From Ditylenchus dipsaci (lineage: Eukaryota; Nematoda; Chromadorea; Rhabditida; Anguinidae): DNA of 64,000 bases. The stretch's first letter is position 1. The number at the start of each line of letters is the position of its first letter. The stretch is from contig SADC01000070.1 of the NCBI GenBank assembly GCA_004194705.1, positions 682,001 through 746,000 of the forward strand. Reading direction: 5' to 3'. Below are positions 10,198 to 20,747 of this stretch, piece by piece. The position numbers and the translations under genes were made by a program. The notes under the pieces are model-generated. The model searched no databases. It had not been told where the DNA came from and saw only the letters and a list, made by a program, of their open reading frames with translations.

Positions 10198-10530
10198 TCT
10201 CTAAAATTTTTCAAATATTCAACTTTCATGGGGTAATTTTTTAATGATAGCGAAATCTAGGCTAGATAAGGGTATAAAGAATGTTGCAAAAAAGTCTGCA
10301 AAAAAGTATCTCAATGAAATCTTTAAATCACTTAAATCAGAATGTTGGAAACCATGTGGTAGTATTATAGACTCTGTATTAACAACATCCGCAAAATAGA
10401 GAACCGGTTAAATTGGTGTTGTTCCGCATCAAGACAATAAAAGTGTGATTTATAAGTAGCTCTTTTTTCGACTACGAGCTGTAACAAAGGGTCATCCTGC
10501 TAATTACGAAAGAATGATTAAAAACTTAGT
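10198..10530. other. Non-coding stretch between two transposons
   Basis: AT-rich, no exon or repeat boundary recognised. Confidence 0.45.
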
Positions 10531-11272
10531 ACAGTCGACGCTCGATATAACGAACTCTCGATACAACGAACTAATTTTTTTGTTTGGTTGGATTTGTTAT
10601 AAACATAGGCAAGCTGACGCTCTATATAACGAACGCTCGATATAAAAAACTCTCGATATAACGAACATTTAGATTGGTCCCGACTAATGAAATGACGCTC
10701 GATATAACGAACTTTTACAAATTCCAATACAAAATTTTTGTTTAATTTTTAATTTCAGCCAAAATTTTCACAGATTCAATTCTCTAACTTTTTTCATTTA
10801 ATTTTAAGGGTGTGCAACAAATTTTAGCGTTTAAAAATGGCCATAAGTTTTTCCTAGTTTTGTTTTCGAAATTCTATTTATTGTAAATAAATTATTCTCG
10901 CGAGAATATTTTCATGTATAAAACACGATTCCCGCTTGCTCACATTGTGGTTGGACCTTGTCATCTAAGAGCTATCAGACTATGAACAAAACCACCAAAG
11001 TCATTTTGTTTCTAGCTTTTGTGTCCTATTACTCATTTTTCACGTTCGACAAATAGATCATGAGCGCTGTCAGCATGATGCGCCGCGTCATTTTTTCCAA
11101 AAAAACATTAAGGCACGATGTTGACCCAGCAATCCTTCGAAAGTGCGATCAGTATAATTAGTTTCTTTGTGAAAGGCGGTGATTATAGTCGGATTCAACA
11201 TTTAGGGTCAACATTTTATTGAATTCAAGAAATGTAAATGATTTTTTTATTATTTGTCAATTTTAATACTTG

Positions 11273-11992
11273 TTATCCTTTCACATTTTTTGAGCTGTAC
11301 ACGATAATATAGGCAGTTTTTCCGAGTGAATTATGAAACTTTGACGTATAGAAATTGTTTGTAAAAAATGTAGTGAGGTCAACAGAGAGGTCAAATTTTG
11401 CTAAAATTTTAGTAAAAAACAATGTCTTATCTTGCATCGTCTTCACTGGCACCGGGACAAGAGGAGTGACCACACCCATTTTATTCCCACAACTACCAAC
11501 AGGACTACCAGAAGACAAAACAGACAATGGAGACTTTACAATAGATTCTAGGCGAGTCATTCGCTTCTTGGCTTCTTCCACTTCCTTGAGGCCACAGTGC
11601 AGGTAGAACTCGGACAGATCCACGTAGGCAGTCGCTTCATTGCTGATCTTCTTGAGACGGGTCATTTCCACTCGGCTTCTTGGTAGAGCTGCTGCAGAGA
11701 AGAGACGGGGTCGTGGCCACTTCCACTTGAGTCCGGTCCAGTCGCGGAGACGAGGGTCCATTCGCTTTGTTTCTAGCATCCGTTGCGCAGTTTGATTGGG
11801 AGCGTGCTGCTGGGCCACAGAGATCGGCAGGCGAGTCACAGATGACAGGAGCGGAGCTGATTTGACCATCACAGGAGGAGCTTTGGCTTCGGCAATACCA
11901 CGAGCTGCAGCTTGGCTATGGAGTCTTCTGCTTGCTCTGGTCCACTTCGGCTTGCACTTCCATCGACGGTCGCTAGCTTTGTCCTTTCCCAC
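11273..11992 (-). CDS. Unknown protein, C-terminal frame (transposon cargo)
   Basis: 239-codon frame. The middle part (HAPNQTAQRMLETKRM, then SRVEMTRLKKISNEATAYVD, FYLHCGLKEVEEAKKRMTRL) is helix-like and probably continues the protein above. The last ~50 residues run into AT-rich DNA of the element end and may not be coding. Function unknown. Confidence 0.42.
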   Translation of the reverse strand: MGKDKASDRRWKCKPKWTRASRRLHSQAAARGIAEAKAPPVMVKSAPLLSSVTRLPISVAQQHAPNQTAQRMLETKRMDPRLRDWTGLKWKWPRPRLFSAAALPRSRVEMTRLKKISNEATAYVDLSEFYLHCGLKEVEEAKKRMTRLESIVKSPLSVLSSGSPVGSCGNKMGVVTPLVPVPVKTMQDKTLFFTKILAKFDLSVDLTTFFTNNFYTSKFHNSLGKTAYIIVYSSKNVKG

Positions 11993-12441
11993 TTCAATCC
12001 CTTTCGGTCAACACACCCTTTCACACCCAACGTTCCGGTCCCAAACACACCTGCTAGACGGTTACCACACACCCCACTCTGTCGACGGTCCACACCTTCA
12101 CCACACCAACCCTTTTCGGTACTTCCCACACGACCCAACGGCACTTCCGGGTTGACGAACCCTTCCATGCCTCGGGCACTACCAGCCAACTTCTCTGCTT
12201 CGGTAAATGAGGAAAGGGCACTAACCTGCTTACCGTGTTCATCGTCGTGCTCCTTCCACTGCGAGTCGGCCATTTCCTTGATCTTCTCCAAGAGCGCATT
12301 CCACTGGGCACTGGCCATTTCCTCAGTCCCTTGCAGGTTTGCTACCTCCAGAGCGATCGCGAGCCCGTCTCGGATGTCCAAAATTTGCCTCGGCACCACT
12401 TGCTTCGGCTTAGCCTTGCTTTCTTCCTCTTTCTTTTCCAT
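11869..12441 (-). CDS. Unknown protein, N-terminal frame (transposon cargo)
   Basis: 190 codons starting at ATG 12441. The first ~80 residues look like genuine protein: Lys/Glu-rich start MEKKEEESKAKPKQ, then ILDIRDGLAIALEVA, ASAQWNALLEKIKEMAD and SALSSFTEAEKLAG, predicted helical. The tail becomes Gly/Arg-rich and less convincing. It overlaps in another frame with the ORF at 11273-11992, so an intron or a frameshift in 11870-11990 is likely. I recognise no family. GC content is well above the surroundings, a sign of different origin. Confidence 0.45.
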   Translation of the reverse strand: MEKKEEESKAKPKQVVPRQILDIRDGLAIALEVANLQGTEEMASAQWNALLEKIKEMADSQWKEHDDEHGKQVSALSSFTEAEKLAGSARGMEGFVNPEVPLGRVGSTEKGWCGEGVDRRQSGVCGNRLAGVFGTGTLGVKGCVDRKGLKWERTKLATVDGSASRSGPEQAEDSIAKLQLVVLPKPKLLL

Positions 12442-13057
12442 TTAGCAGAATCGATAGATTTGAGCGCTTTTTAGGTCCTTAAGAACAAGGAAACTAAGAT
12501 TTTCGCCGACGGGTCAACATCCTTTCGGTAGAAGACAAATCCTGTTTGAAATCGCTTTACGATTTCAAACAGTATTTGCCTTCTTTAACTTCTGCTAGAC
12601 GGTCACTCCTCTCAGGACAAACCGACGGTACGGAGATTTGCCTTCGCAAATCTCCCTCCTTACATTTTGTAGAGACAGAACTTTGAATTTCTGTTAAAGC
12701 CATCTTGTAGAACTCAAGAATGAGTGGGGATCACAAATATCAGATTTGGCACTTTCCCTTCGAAAAATTGATATTTTAGTACTTTTCAAAATTTTTGACC
12801 CCTAAAATGTTGACCCTCAACACGACTATAATTACAGCCAAAGAACCATTGAGAGAAAAAAAATAGTCCTGTTTTCCTTCCACTTATACATGTACTTTTC
12901 AATCTTGTATATTTGTAAAAAAATGTAGTTGTTAGGATAAACTCTCGATACAACGAACTCCTAAAAAAATTTGGTCAAGGGGCTCGATTTAACGTACGCT
13001 CGATATAACGAACCCCTGCGGCTGGTCCCAGGGGTTCGTTATATCGAGCGTCGACTG

Positions 13058-13640
13058 CACTCTTTTTTATAAAATACATATGTGAATCGAAAACAGATCA
13101 ACAAGCGATAAACTTTTTCATCCGGCAGTTTTCAAGTGCTCATTCTTGCTTATCAAATTCTCCAATTTCAAAACTTTAGATTCAGCCTTTTTAAAAATTG
13201 AAAGTTTAAATCTATTTCCTTTATAAATAAAAAAAATTCAACAACACCCAAAAAATTTTGAAAGGTTCAAAAAACGCTTTACTTAAAAAAAATCGGTCTT
13301 CCCGGTTTCCGATTGGATTTTCGAACCGCTTTTTCGATTCTCGTTTGATTAAACTAATGGCTTCATCGAAAAAAGCGACAACTAGTCGGCCAAATAAGCA
13401 TTGTTTCACTAAGTTTAATTAAACGATGCTGCTGTGTAAATGCAAAGTGTTATTCGCCTTCACTCTTACAGCCAGAGAAAACTAGCTCGAAAATGTGTGC
13501 AAAATATTTATCAAAAAAGTGTAGTGAGCACACTTACCAGATTTTCTGCGTGTTTCATGCCCTAGAGCATCTGAGAAGTAGTTGAAGGTGCTTTTGAGCG
13601 AGTAAAGCCAAAATTATTACCAAATCTTAATCTAAAATGC
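13058..13640. other. Non-coding stretch, nothing recognised
   Basis: AT-rich; only short chance frames. Confidence 0.45.
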
Positions 13641-13641
13641 T

Positions 13642-14130
13642 GGGCCGTATGCATTGGCAGCTAGGATTGAGGATAGGATTAATCCTATCCTCATCCGTGT
13701 TCCAATGCATACGGATCGGATTGGAGATAGGATTAATCCTATTCTTAATCCTATCCGTCCTAATGCATACGGATCGGCTTGGATTCTAGATCGGATAATT
13801 TCTAATGTCGAGAGCTCTACTCCGGCAGCTGACAGCGACTTTTTAAAAGTCAAATAAAGTTGTTGTTTTAGCGGCATTTACCTTATTAGAGAATTTACGG
13901 TATGCTAATTACATGCGTAGACTTCATTTAAGCTTTATAATTAAAATTTCACGTTTCTGAAAATGCACTGAAATTATCCGATCTAGAATCCAATCCGTCC
14001 TAATGCATACGGATAGGCTTGAGGATAGGATTAATCCTATCCTCAATCCTATCCGTCCTAATGCATATGGATCGGCTTGAGGATAGGATTAATTTTATCC
14101 TCAATCCTAGCTGCCAATGCATACGGCCCC
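13642..14130. mobile_element. Foldback MITE with iterated GGATAGGATTAATCCTATCC
   Basis: Ends GGGCCGTATGCATTGGCAGC and its inverted copy at 14108-14130. The 20-bp word GGATAGGATTAATCCTATCC is itself a perfect palindrome and occurs, with minor variants, four to five times, separated by CCTAATGCATACGGATCGG. The two arms surround a ~170-bp spacer. No coding content. Confidence 0.8.
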
Positions 14131-14395
14131 TGAATTCTGAATTTTATGGCCCAAATTAAAGTACTTCTTTGAAAAATCTAAATTTGCAAGTTTTGGCTGA
14201 AGTTTTGAACTTTTCGTATGCATAAAAAATGTTGTTAGCGCAAAACTTTTCTATCTTACGCAGAAAACAGAATTTTGAAGTGTTGAGGTTCTTAATGACC
14301 CTTAATAACGTAGCCGAAATTTTACAAACAAGTGAATATGGGTTGAAGTAAGAAAATTAAGCATACTTGCGTGTTCCCCAAAAAACCAAAAATGA

Positions 14396-14730
14396 GCGCT
14401 TCCGCCGCCGTCATTTTCAAAATATGCCGCCAACGACGGCGCTTTGAAAGCACCAATTTTTACCGGCGGGCTGTCGCGGAAGGCGGACCGCCAGGAAAAA
14501 ACTTTTTCTTGTAATAGGAATATTTTATTTCTATTAGTAACACCTTTATATCCATTTTTACATATGATTAACTAGTCATTGTTACAAATAAAAAATCAAA
14601 AACATATTCACAAAAGAGTGAAATGTTTGCGTGTAAAAATTGATTCTATAAATTGAGCGCAGGCGCCACCGCTACATTGAAAATGTCACGCCTCCGCCAC
14701 CGACTCTCCAAATTTGCTAATTTACCCTGG
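14396..14730. repeat. Dispersed repeat with GC-rich CCGCC ends, copy 1
   Basis: Starts with TCCGCCGCCGTCATTTTCAAAATATGCCGCCAACG, has GGCGGACCGCCAGGAAA at about 14480, and ends with AAAATGTCACGCCTCCGCCACCG. The interior is AT-rich. A second copy in the same orientation lies at 17503-17890. The ends are iterated CCGCC words on otherwise AT-rich DNA, like the other word-bearing elements here. Confidence 0.65.
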
Positions 14731-15121
14731 TTAAAGGCATCCTCGAGGACTGCGAAAGGATGCATTGAAATTCGCAGGTTGTTATAAACAACTTGCAAGG
14801 TTTGTGCATGGGTTCATAAGTTTTGACTAATACAATCCCTAAAGATTTGTCAATGAGTTCCACCGATGTCGATGGGTTCCATGGGATTCATTTGTAAAAT
14901 CAGAACAAAACTCTTTGATGGATGTCAAAATTAAAAATCAATAAAGTTTGGAAAACCTGTTAATAACTTTTATTCTATTTTTACGAATAATATTTTGCTT
15001 GTGAAACTCATCTGATAATTTTTAATATCTTCTATTATGAAGAACATAGTCCGATGCACAAACCTTGCTACCGTATTTCCTCTAATTTCTCCCCTCCCTC
15101 TAATTACTCACCCCCTAACTT

Positions 15122-15252
15122 TAAGTGGTCTGAAATTTCTGTTTTCATTTACTGTTGAGCTGTGTAAAAAGTGCCTGAGAGGGATTTTGAAATCTAACAG
15201 GCACGTTTTACGCAGCTCAACAGTAAATGAAAACAGAAATTTCGGGCCACCT
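15122..15252. repeat. 131-bp near-perfect hairpin
   Basis: AAGTGGTCTGAAATTTCTGT...GAGCTG pairs with CAGCTCAACAGTAAATGAAAACAGAAATTTCGGGCCACCT; the loop is about 40 bp. The open frame across it is a palindrome artefact. Confidence 0.75.
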
Positions 15253-15278
15253 AAAATTTGAAAAATTTCATGCTTCTA

Positions 15279-16034
15279 TTGGGTTGATCAGTAAGTTCTT
15301 GCACTAACCTTACATTTTTTTTCAAAATTTTTTCGTCTCAAAACTATTGAACTGGTAATTCTAGACATAAAATTGCACGCTGAGCACAAATCTGTGCTCA
15401 TTATTGCCGTAAAGATTAATAAAAGTTGACAAAAATGATCTTTTTTAATCCAAAAGGTTCAAATTTATTGCATTGTTTATTTTTTAGATGTACTCTGTTG
15501 AACATTTACGTCATTGTCTTCTCTTTTGTTTGACCGGCAAAACTGCTCAGCAAGTTTAGCAGAGATTTAAGCAACTTATCGAGTTAATTCAATAAAAAAC
15601 GCTGTGTTTATACAGTCAACTCCCGATTTAGTGTACACCGGATTTAGTGTACACCTCGGTTTAGTGTACACCTGGATTGAATCGTTTTGGCCGGTGGTTA
15701 ATTAAAATGACTAGAATGAACCCTCGATTTAGTGTACACTCGATTTATTGTACACCTGGAGCCGGTCCCCAGGTGTACACTAAATCGGGAGTTCACTGTA
15801 AATGGTTTAAATTGAAAGCTTATGACAAGCAATTAAAATAATTTTCAGGATTTTTAAAATAATTTTGATTATTTTACCGAATAAAAGTTTCTATTGTCAT
15901 TTAGTTTTCTGAGCACAGATTTGTGCTCAGCGTGCATTTTATGTCTAGAATTACCAGTTTCAATAGTTTTGAGACGAAAAAAATTTTGAAACAAAAATGT
16001 AAGGGTTAGTGCACGAACTTACTGATTAACCCAA
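15279..16034 (+). mobile_element. Mariner remnant
   Basis: Ends TTGGGTTGATCAGTAAGTTC and, inverted, TTGGGTTAATCAGTAAGTTC, the classic mariner TIR type. A short frame at about 15486-15560 (MYSVEHLRHCLLF, then TGKTAQQV) matches the N-terminus expected of mariner transposases. The remainder is deleted or palindromic (GCACGCTGAGCACAAATCTG is inverted near 15915). It is dead and carries a nested Tigger MITE. Confidence 0.7.
15613..15798. mobile_element. Tigger-like MITE, word CGATTTAGTGTACACC
   Basis: TA-flanked ends TACAGTCAACTCCCGATTTA and, inverted, TACAGTGAACTCCCGATTTA. Four direct and inverted copies of GATTTAGTGTACACC. Middle block GGTCCCCAGG before the right end. About 186 bp. Confidence 0.85.
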
Positions 16035-16076
16035 TGATTACTCCGCCGGGGGAGAAATTAGAGGAAATACGGTAGT

Positions 16077-16110
16077 TTTTATAACACCGCGAACTTATGG
16101 ACCAACCCAA
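16077..16110. repeat. Solitary mariner end
   Basis: ATAACACCGCGAACTTATGG followed by ACCAACCCAA, a typical mariner terminal repeat read on the minus strand. I find no matching partner; a weak TGGGTTCATAAGTTTTGACTA lies at about 14809. Confidence 0.6.
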
Positions 16111-16440
16111 TAACTGAGTTAGTCCTTCAGGCCTCCACATCGCCTGAGTCAACTTAATTGATGAAGCGTGGCAAAATAACCTATGTGGGTTTTAAAATTT
16201 CTACGATTACCGTAATATATCCCCCTCTCCCAGATAAGTTTTTTTGAGCTTCTTCATATCACCGGTTTAACTCTTTTCTAAGCATTCCTCACATGTTGAA
16301 CACGATAAAAGTTGTTTTCGGGAATTTTCTGACACGAAAAGTTTATTTTTCGGAAAAACAAATTTTGAAGAAAAATCGCCTTTTTTTCCTGGGGGACCAA
16401 GGTTAACCACCCAAAAAAACCACCCTGAATACCCTAAAAA

Positions 16441-16532
16441 GATGGGATTTGAACGTAGCTTTGTGAACTGAGGCCTACGCATAAATAAACTCTGGTATGC
16501 ATGCTTTGTTTATGCATCCAGAAAGCCCCCTG
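16441..16532. mobile_element. FB1 half copy
   Basis: GGCCTACGCATAAATAAACTCTGGTATGCATG followed by TTATGCATCCAGA matches the right-hand FB1 core and stops abruptly where the gene 2-like exon begins at 16541. Confidence 0.6.
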
Positions 16533-16540
16533 CGCACGTT

Positions 16541-17515
16541 AGTCGGACCAATTTTGCTGTCTTTGGTGTCATTTCTCATGAATCTGACGAATGGGAAAAC
16601 TACTTGTGCTTTGTTTTCTCTGTGCATGAGAATTTTCCCGATCTTTTGAGTCATAAGTCATGTCTATTGATCATCAGATAAAATGCAGGTACAGTCAACC
16701 CTCGCTATAGTGACACCTCGTTATAGGAACACCCTCGCTATAGTAACACCCTCGCTATAGTGACACCTCGCAGACGATTTGGTTGGTTTTGTCTAAACGC
16801 CTTAGACTAGACCCTCGCCTATAGTGACACCCCGCTATAGTGACACCCTCGCTATAGTGACACCCCGCTATAGTGACACCCTCGCTATAGTGACACTCAG
16901 GCCGGTCCCAACAAATAAAAATACCCTCGATATAGTGACACATGTCAAGTTTTGTTAATTAAAGTTGCAACTTCAAGTGAAAGTTCTTTTAAAAACGAAT
17001 TTCGAGCTCTCCGTGAATTTCTTCCATATTAATTACGTGGTTTTTGCTGTGTTTTGCTGCCAATATTCAACCCAATGATGTACATAATGCCGAAAAGCTG
17101 TAGTACAGTTCAAAAATGTCCTACAGTCTGACTAATATTTGCAATTGTAGTGAAGTTTCTCGGCATTATTGTTGTGACTTCTTTAATGAAATTTATTCAT
17201 TTCGTTTTTTTATCTCAGGAAACACTATTATTTCGCTATTCAGGCCCGCAACCATCATTTAGAGCCTGAAAAAATGTGTACGTTAATTCCAGATTTGCGA
17301 GTCTAAATGGATAATTCGTAGTGTTTCCTTGACCACCTTTCGACCAGCAAAATGTATAAGTTTTTAATTTTCTTGATTCATGATGTCAAAAATGAGATTT
17401 TTGTTTGTGCTGCAGGGAAAGATCAATCGGTTCTCTATAAAAAATAATTGCATAGTAGGTCGAGTAGTTAGAATGGACTTAAACATGTTATCTTCAAGAA
17501 ATGTTTAAATCCGCC
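16541..17515 (+). pseudogene. Degraded partial copy of gene 2 (PTB exon and following intron)
   Basis: 16541-16688 is clearly homologous to the PTB-encoding exon at 51327-51475: SRTNFAVFGVISHESDE, then NYLCFVFSVHENF. The frame breaks near 16655 through small deletions and ends at GCAG|GT as in gene 2. Similarity resumes at about 17370-17510 (TTTTTGTTTGTGCTGCAGGGA..., ACTTAAACATGTT) matching 51525-51745. A Tigger MITE has inserted at the splice donor (16692). Non-functional duplicate. Confidence 0.65.
16692..16943. mobile_element. Tigger-like element, word CTCGCTATAGTGACACC (right end lost)
   Basis: Left end TACAGTCAACCCTCGCTATA, then about nine copies of CTATAGTGACACCC in both orientations, a GGCCGGTCCCA block, and CTCGATATAGTGACAC at about 16924. 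The closing GACTGTA is absent, so the right terminus is truncated. Confidence 0.75.
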
Positions 17516-17890
17516 TCCTCCGCCTCCTCCTCCATCCGATTTTCAAAATATGCCGCCAACGCCGGCGCTTTAAAAGTGCCAATTTTTATCAGCGGGCCGG
17601 CGCAGAAGGCGGACCGCCAGGAAATAAGTGTTACTTTTAATTTTTTCTTGCAATGGAAATATTTTTATTTTATTCTCTAAGTTACACCCTTATTACATTT
17701 TTTCATAGATTGCTACCAATAACCATCAAAACTTTTTGACAAAAAAGTGTAATGTTTGAGTGCAAATATTGAGTCTATAAAATTGTGCTCCGGCGCCTCC
17801 CTCGCCGTTGCTTCACTGAAAATGTCGCCGCCTCCACCGCCCAAAACTGTCAATATTCCCCGGTGGAAGTCGTCCGCCCGGGGCGCGCAA
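17503..17890. repeat. Dispersed repeat with GC-rich CCGCC ends, copy 2
   Basis: Second copy of the 14396 repeat: TTTTCAAAATATGCCGCCAACG, GGCGGACCGCCAGGAAA, TCTATAAAATTGTGCTCCGGCGCC and AAAATGTCGCCGCCTCC all align in the same order. Confidence 0.65.
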
Positions 17891-18118
17891 GTATGTGAGT
17901 GAGACTGTTCTTTTTCTATTCGCACCGGGTGGGAAAACTTTTTTAAATAAAACGTGGCAAAATAACTTTTGTGTGTGTTTTAAAATCTCTACTGTTACCG
18001 TAATATAGCTCTCCCACAGATGAAATGTTTTTGAACTTCTTCAAAACACCGTTTTAACCCTTTTCTAAGCATTTCTCACACGTTAGGGGGGGGGTGGTAA
18101 AGCCGTTTAGCTTCGAAA

Positions 18119-18210
18119 AGTGGCTTCCATGGCGCAGTGCGTAAGTGCTCGCGTTTTTGGCCCAAAATGGTGTTTTTGGTGTTGCAGGTTCAATCCCACG
18201 TAGGGGCACA
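18119..18210 (+). other. tRNA-like A/B box sequence (probable SINE head)
   Basis: TGGCGCAGTGCG resembles a pol III A box and GGTTCAATCCC, 62 nt later, a B box. The arms do not fold as a proper tRNA: neither the acceptor nor the T stem pairs. A tRNA-derived SINE fragment or pseudo-tRNA is more likely than a functional tRNA. Confidence 0.3.
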
Positions 18211-18629
18211 CTTTTTTTTGGCTTGTTTGGCCAGTTTAGGGGTAATTTTTTATACTATCAGCATTCAGTTTAGCTGCATTCAGCGTCGCTTTTGTTATTA
18301 TCTAACGTCGAATAGAGCGAAGAATTGGTCGGTGTTTACGAATCTTGGGGAGTGATTTTCATAGATTATTGCCCATTTTGGCTGCCTTCACCGCAGAGAT
18401 ATACTCACCAAAGCTATTTTATATTACTAAACTTTGGAAAAATAAAAAAGTTCCATAGCAATGACAAATTTTTTAATGAGTTTCCAAATTGTGATTTCGT
18501 ATTTTATAATTTAATTTCGAAACCCATCGAAAATTTTTTTCTTTTTTCTTGCATTGCGGAGCCCCTAAAACTGTGCTCCTAACCTACTCCTAATCAAAAA
18601 CGTGTTTGCAAAATGTAAAATGTTTGCAG

Positions 18630-18781
18630 ATGGTTTAGAAATGGCATTCTCACACAAAGTGGCCCGAAAAGAAAGACTTATTTTTGGTCACTGCATGGAT
18701 GTTGTCGAGGAAGAGGCTGAAGAGGAGGAAATGAGCAAAACAAATCACTTTGTGGATTTAAAAGATGAATACAGTGAATGA
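18630..18781 (+). CDS. Possible terminal exon, acidic C-terminus
   Basis: Follows acceptor ATGTTTGCAG and stays open to TGA at 18779-18781. Reads GLEMAFSHKVARKERLIFGH, then VVEEEAEEEEMSKTNHFV and DLKDEYSE. AATAAA lies about 85 nt downstream. The mix of basic then strongly acidic residues looks like a protein tail. No upstream exon could be assigned and I recognise no family. Confidence 0.42.
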
Positions 18782-20588
18782 TGATAATTTTTAACAATTG
18801 TAGAATTGGCTGGACAGTATGAATTTTTATTGAATTTTTTTGGTTTTTTTTCGATGATTTATGGTAATAAATTTAATCAGTTGAATGAAGCTAGCTTTTG
18901 AAGGGTATATCAGAATATGCTTATTGTATTTTAATTAAGGTTTCATAAGACATTTTATGTCAGTACCGTCAGTCGCAAAAAGCAATTTTTTTTCAAAAAC
19001 CACATGTATCTCAAAATTCGATGATCAAAACCACAACAAATTTTATACCGCAAAAAGCTCACATTCTTAGCTACAGTGCAAATTAAAGTAGAAGAAGTTT
19101 CCGAAATCGCGTTCGAAGTTTTTTTGGTACGACAAATTTTGATTTATCTCTACTGAAATTGCTTTTTTCCTGAATTTTCGCAAACTCTGACACCAGAGTC
19201 GTACTCAGAATTGTCGATTTATATACTGAGAGTGTGAATGCAAGGCGTGTTCACAATACTTAATTAACACTTACACCTTCACAATCAAAGCATTGAGCAG
19301 TTCTATACAGCTAGGACGTGATCTGGAGCGGCTTTTAGTGGAAATTTGGCAGGTCAGAAAGTGCCGGATTTGTGAGTTGTTCAAGTTTTTATATACATAT
19401 TATATCTCATATACACTTGTTTAAAAGAGCAGGTCCCAGCAATCTTTTTGACATATCGCAGGCATACATGTGTTTCTCGAGAAATTTATTGTGCTTTTAA
19501 ACTACATATCATGGAATCTCGTCATTTTTTTCTTAACTTTTTCAATCATTTGTTAGAAAACGACCGACACCAAAAAAAAATTAGCATGAAAAACTGTGCT
19601 AGAATAAACAAAGTCACGGACCTTCTTTCTGGTGTTGAAAGAAGATATATCTCAAAAATGCATTAAAAAAACGAAAAATTCTGACAGCGCCATCGTGTTG
19701 GCATATCCTGAATAGGTAATGAGGTTTGAAAAACGGATACCGAAACAAAAAAAAAAATTGATACGTAAAAGCCAGCGATATTTTTTTTAATTTTGACGGG
19801 GTGAAAATTTTTGCAACACAAAATGTTAGTTATTCGGCCTTAACGCAGGAATTACCAGACAACCAAGCTATCCAGTCACCTTTGCGTCACTTTTTGTTGT
19901 AGGTGGTCCATCGATGACGAGCATGCCCCTTCAAACAGATTTTGGTTTCCCATCTTTTTTCATCCAAATAAATATTTCATACGGTTTCGGATCCACTTAG
20001 ACTATTTCACTAACAGGCTTAGCCTGCATTATCATTGCTGTCAAGGGATTTTCACCAAAGATCATTTATATAAATCCTGTCTTTTCATATAGTTGACCAA
20101 GAAAAGGTTTTGGTGAGCCTTTTAGTGGCATGTTAGAACGAGAAGTCGTACAGTCAGACCGAATTTCTTCGGACAAGACAACTATCAAAGTTATTTTGAA
20201 TCAAGTTGTTCTTCCGAGACCAAAACCCTTTTTGGTCATTTCAAAACTTAATATTTCAAAACACCTTCGCAATAAACCAGTATACTATTGCTGACTCAAA
20301 CAGTTAGCGAAAACGTTCTTCACTAAACCTTAAGTTATTAGCACTTCCTGGTGGGTTTCAAGGAATAATAATAGTAGACATACACGGGGTGGGCACTTAA
20401 GCTACTGTCTATCCCACTAGGCCACCGATGCCATTAAACGATGGAAATGTTTTAGATTACTTATTCTACAAGGAGTACTCGTCTAAAAATAATTTAAAAT
20501 AATTCTCGTTTGAATTGACCTGGTACCCGCCTTTTAAAATATTTCCATCGGCGGCGAGAATGCCCCTTTAAAGGACCATTGCCGTCCC
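18782..20588. other. Long non-coding stretch
   Basis: AT-rich. It contains a weak pair of similar lines (GATGACGAGCATGCCCCTTCAAA at about 19914 and GGCGGCGAGAATGCCCCTTTAAA at about 20550) but no exon or transposon end that I can defend. Confidence 0.4.
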
Positions 20589-20747
20589 CGACAACGAGAA
20601 TTTCAAATGTTTGAATTCACGCGGGACAGTTCTCTTTCGTCTTTCATTGTACTCTTTTGAGTCATTCGAAGCAAATCAAAAGAGTAAAATGAAAGACGAA
20701 AGAGAACTGTCCCGCGCGAATTCGAACATTTGAAATTCTCGTTGTCG
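20589..20747. repeat. 159-bp near-perfect hairpin
   Basis: CGACAACGAGAATTTCAAAT... and ATTTGAAATTCTCGTTGTCG bound an inverted repeat that includes CGCGGGACAGTTCTCTTTCG and TCTTTCATTGTACTCTTTTGA. The minus-strand ORF across it is an artefact. Confidence 0.8.

Larger units (their letters stand above)
11182..12832. mobile_element. Cargo-bearing element with ATTATAGTCG ends
   Basis: Inverted ends ATTATAGTCG..TTCAACATTTAGGGTCAACATTTTA and ATTATAGTCGTGTTGAGGGTCAACATTTTA enclose a distinctly GC-richer stretch (11450-12445) with long minus-strand frames. Near the right end lie two local hairpins (CTGTTTGAAATCG/CGATTTCAAACAG at about 12541 and GGAGATTTGC/GCAAATCTCC at about 12629). It sits inside the Tigger-like element, so the Tigger ends may have moved it passively. 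Confidence 0.55.
10532..13057. mobile_element. Tigger/pogo-like element, word CTCGATATAACGAAC
   Basis: Left end TACAGTCGACGCTCGATATA..., right end ...TATATCGAGCGTCGACTG. The word CTCGATATAACGAAC is repeated about six times at the left (10540-10715) and three to four times, inverted, at the right (12938-13055). The right end follows a GGTCCCAGGGG block seen in sister families. The span (2.5 kb) is the usual length of an autonomous Tigger, but the interior is a different element (11182-12832), not a Tigger transposase. Confidence 0.75.
15066..16075. mobile_element. Element with CCGTATTTCCTCTAATTTCTCCCC ends (outer shell)
   Basis: Left TACCGTATTTCCTCTAATTT at 15067 and inverted AAATTAGAGGAAATACGGTA ending at about 16074, each followed inward by CTCCCC. 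The ends belong to the CCGTATTTTCTCTAATA group also seen at 28740, 35584, 47366, 47505 and 61351. It encloses a hairpin (15122-15252) and a mariner (15279-16034). Confidence 0.6.
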
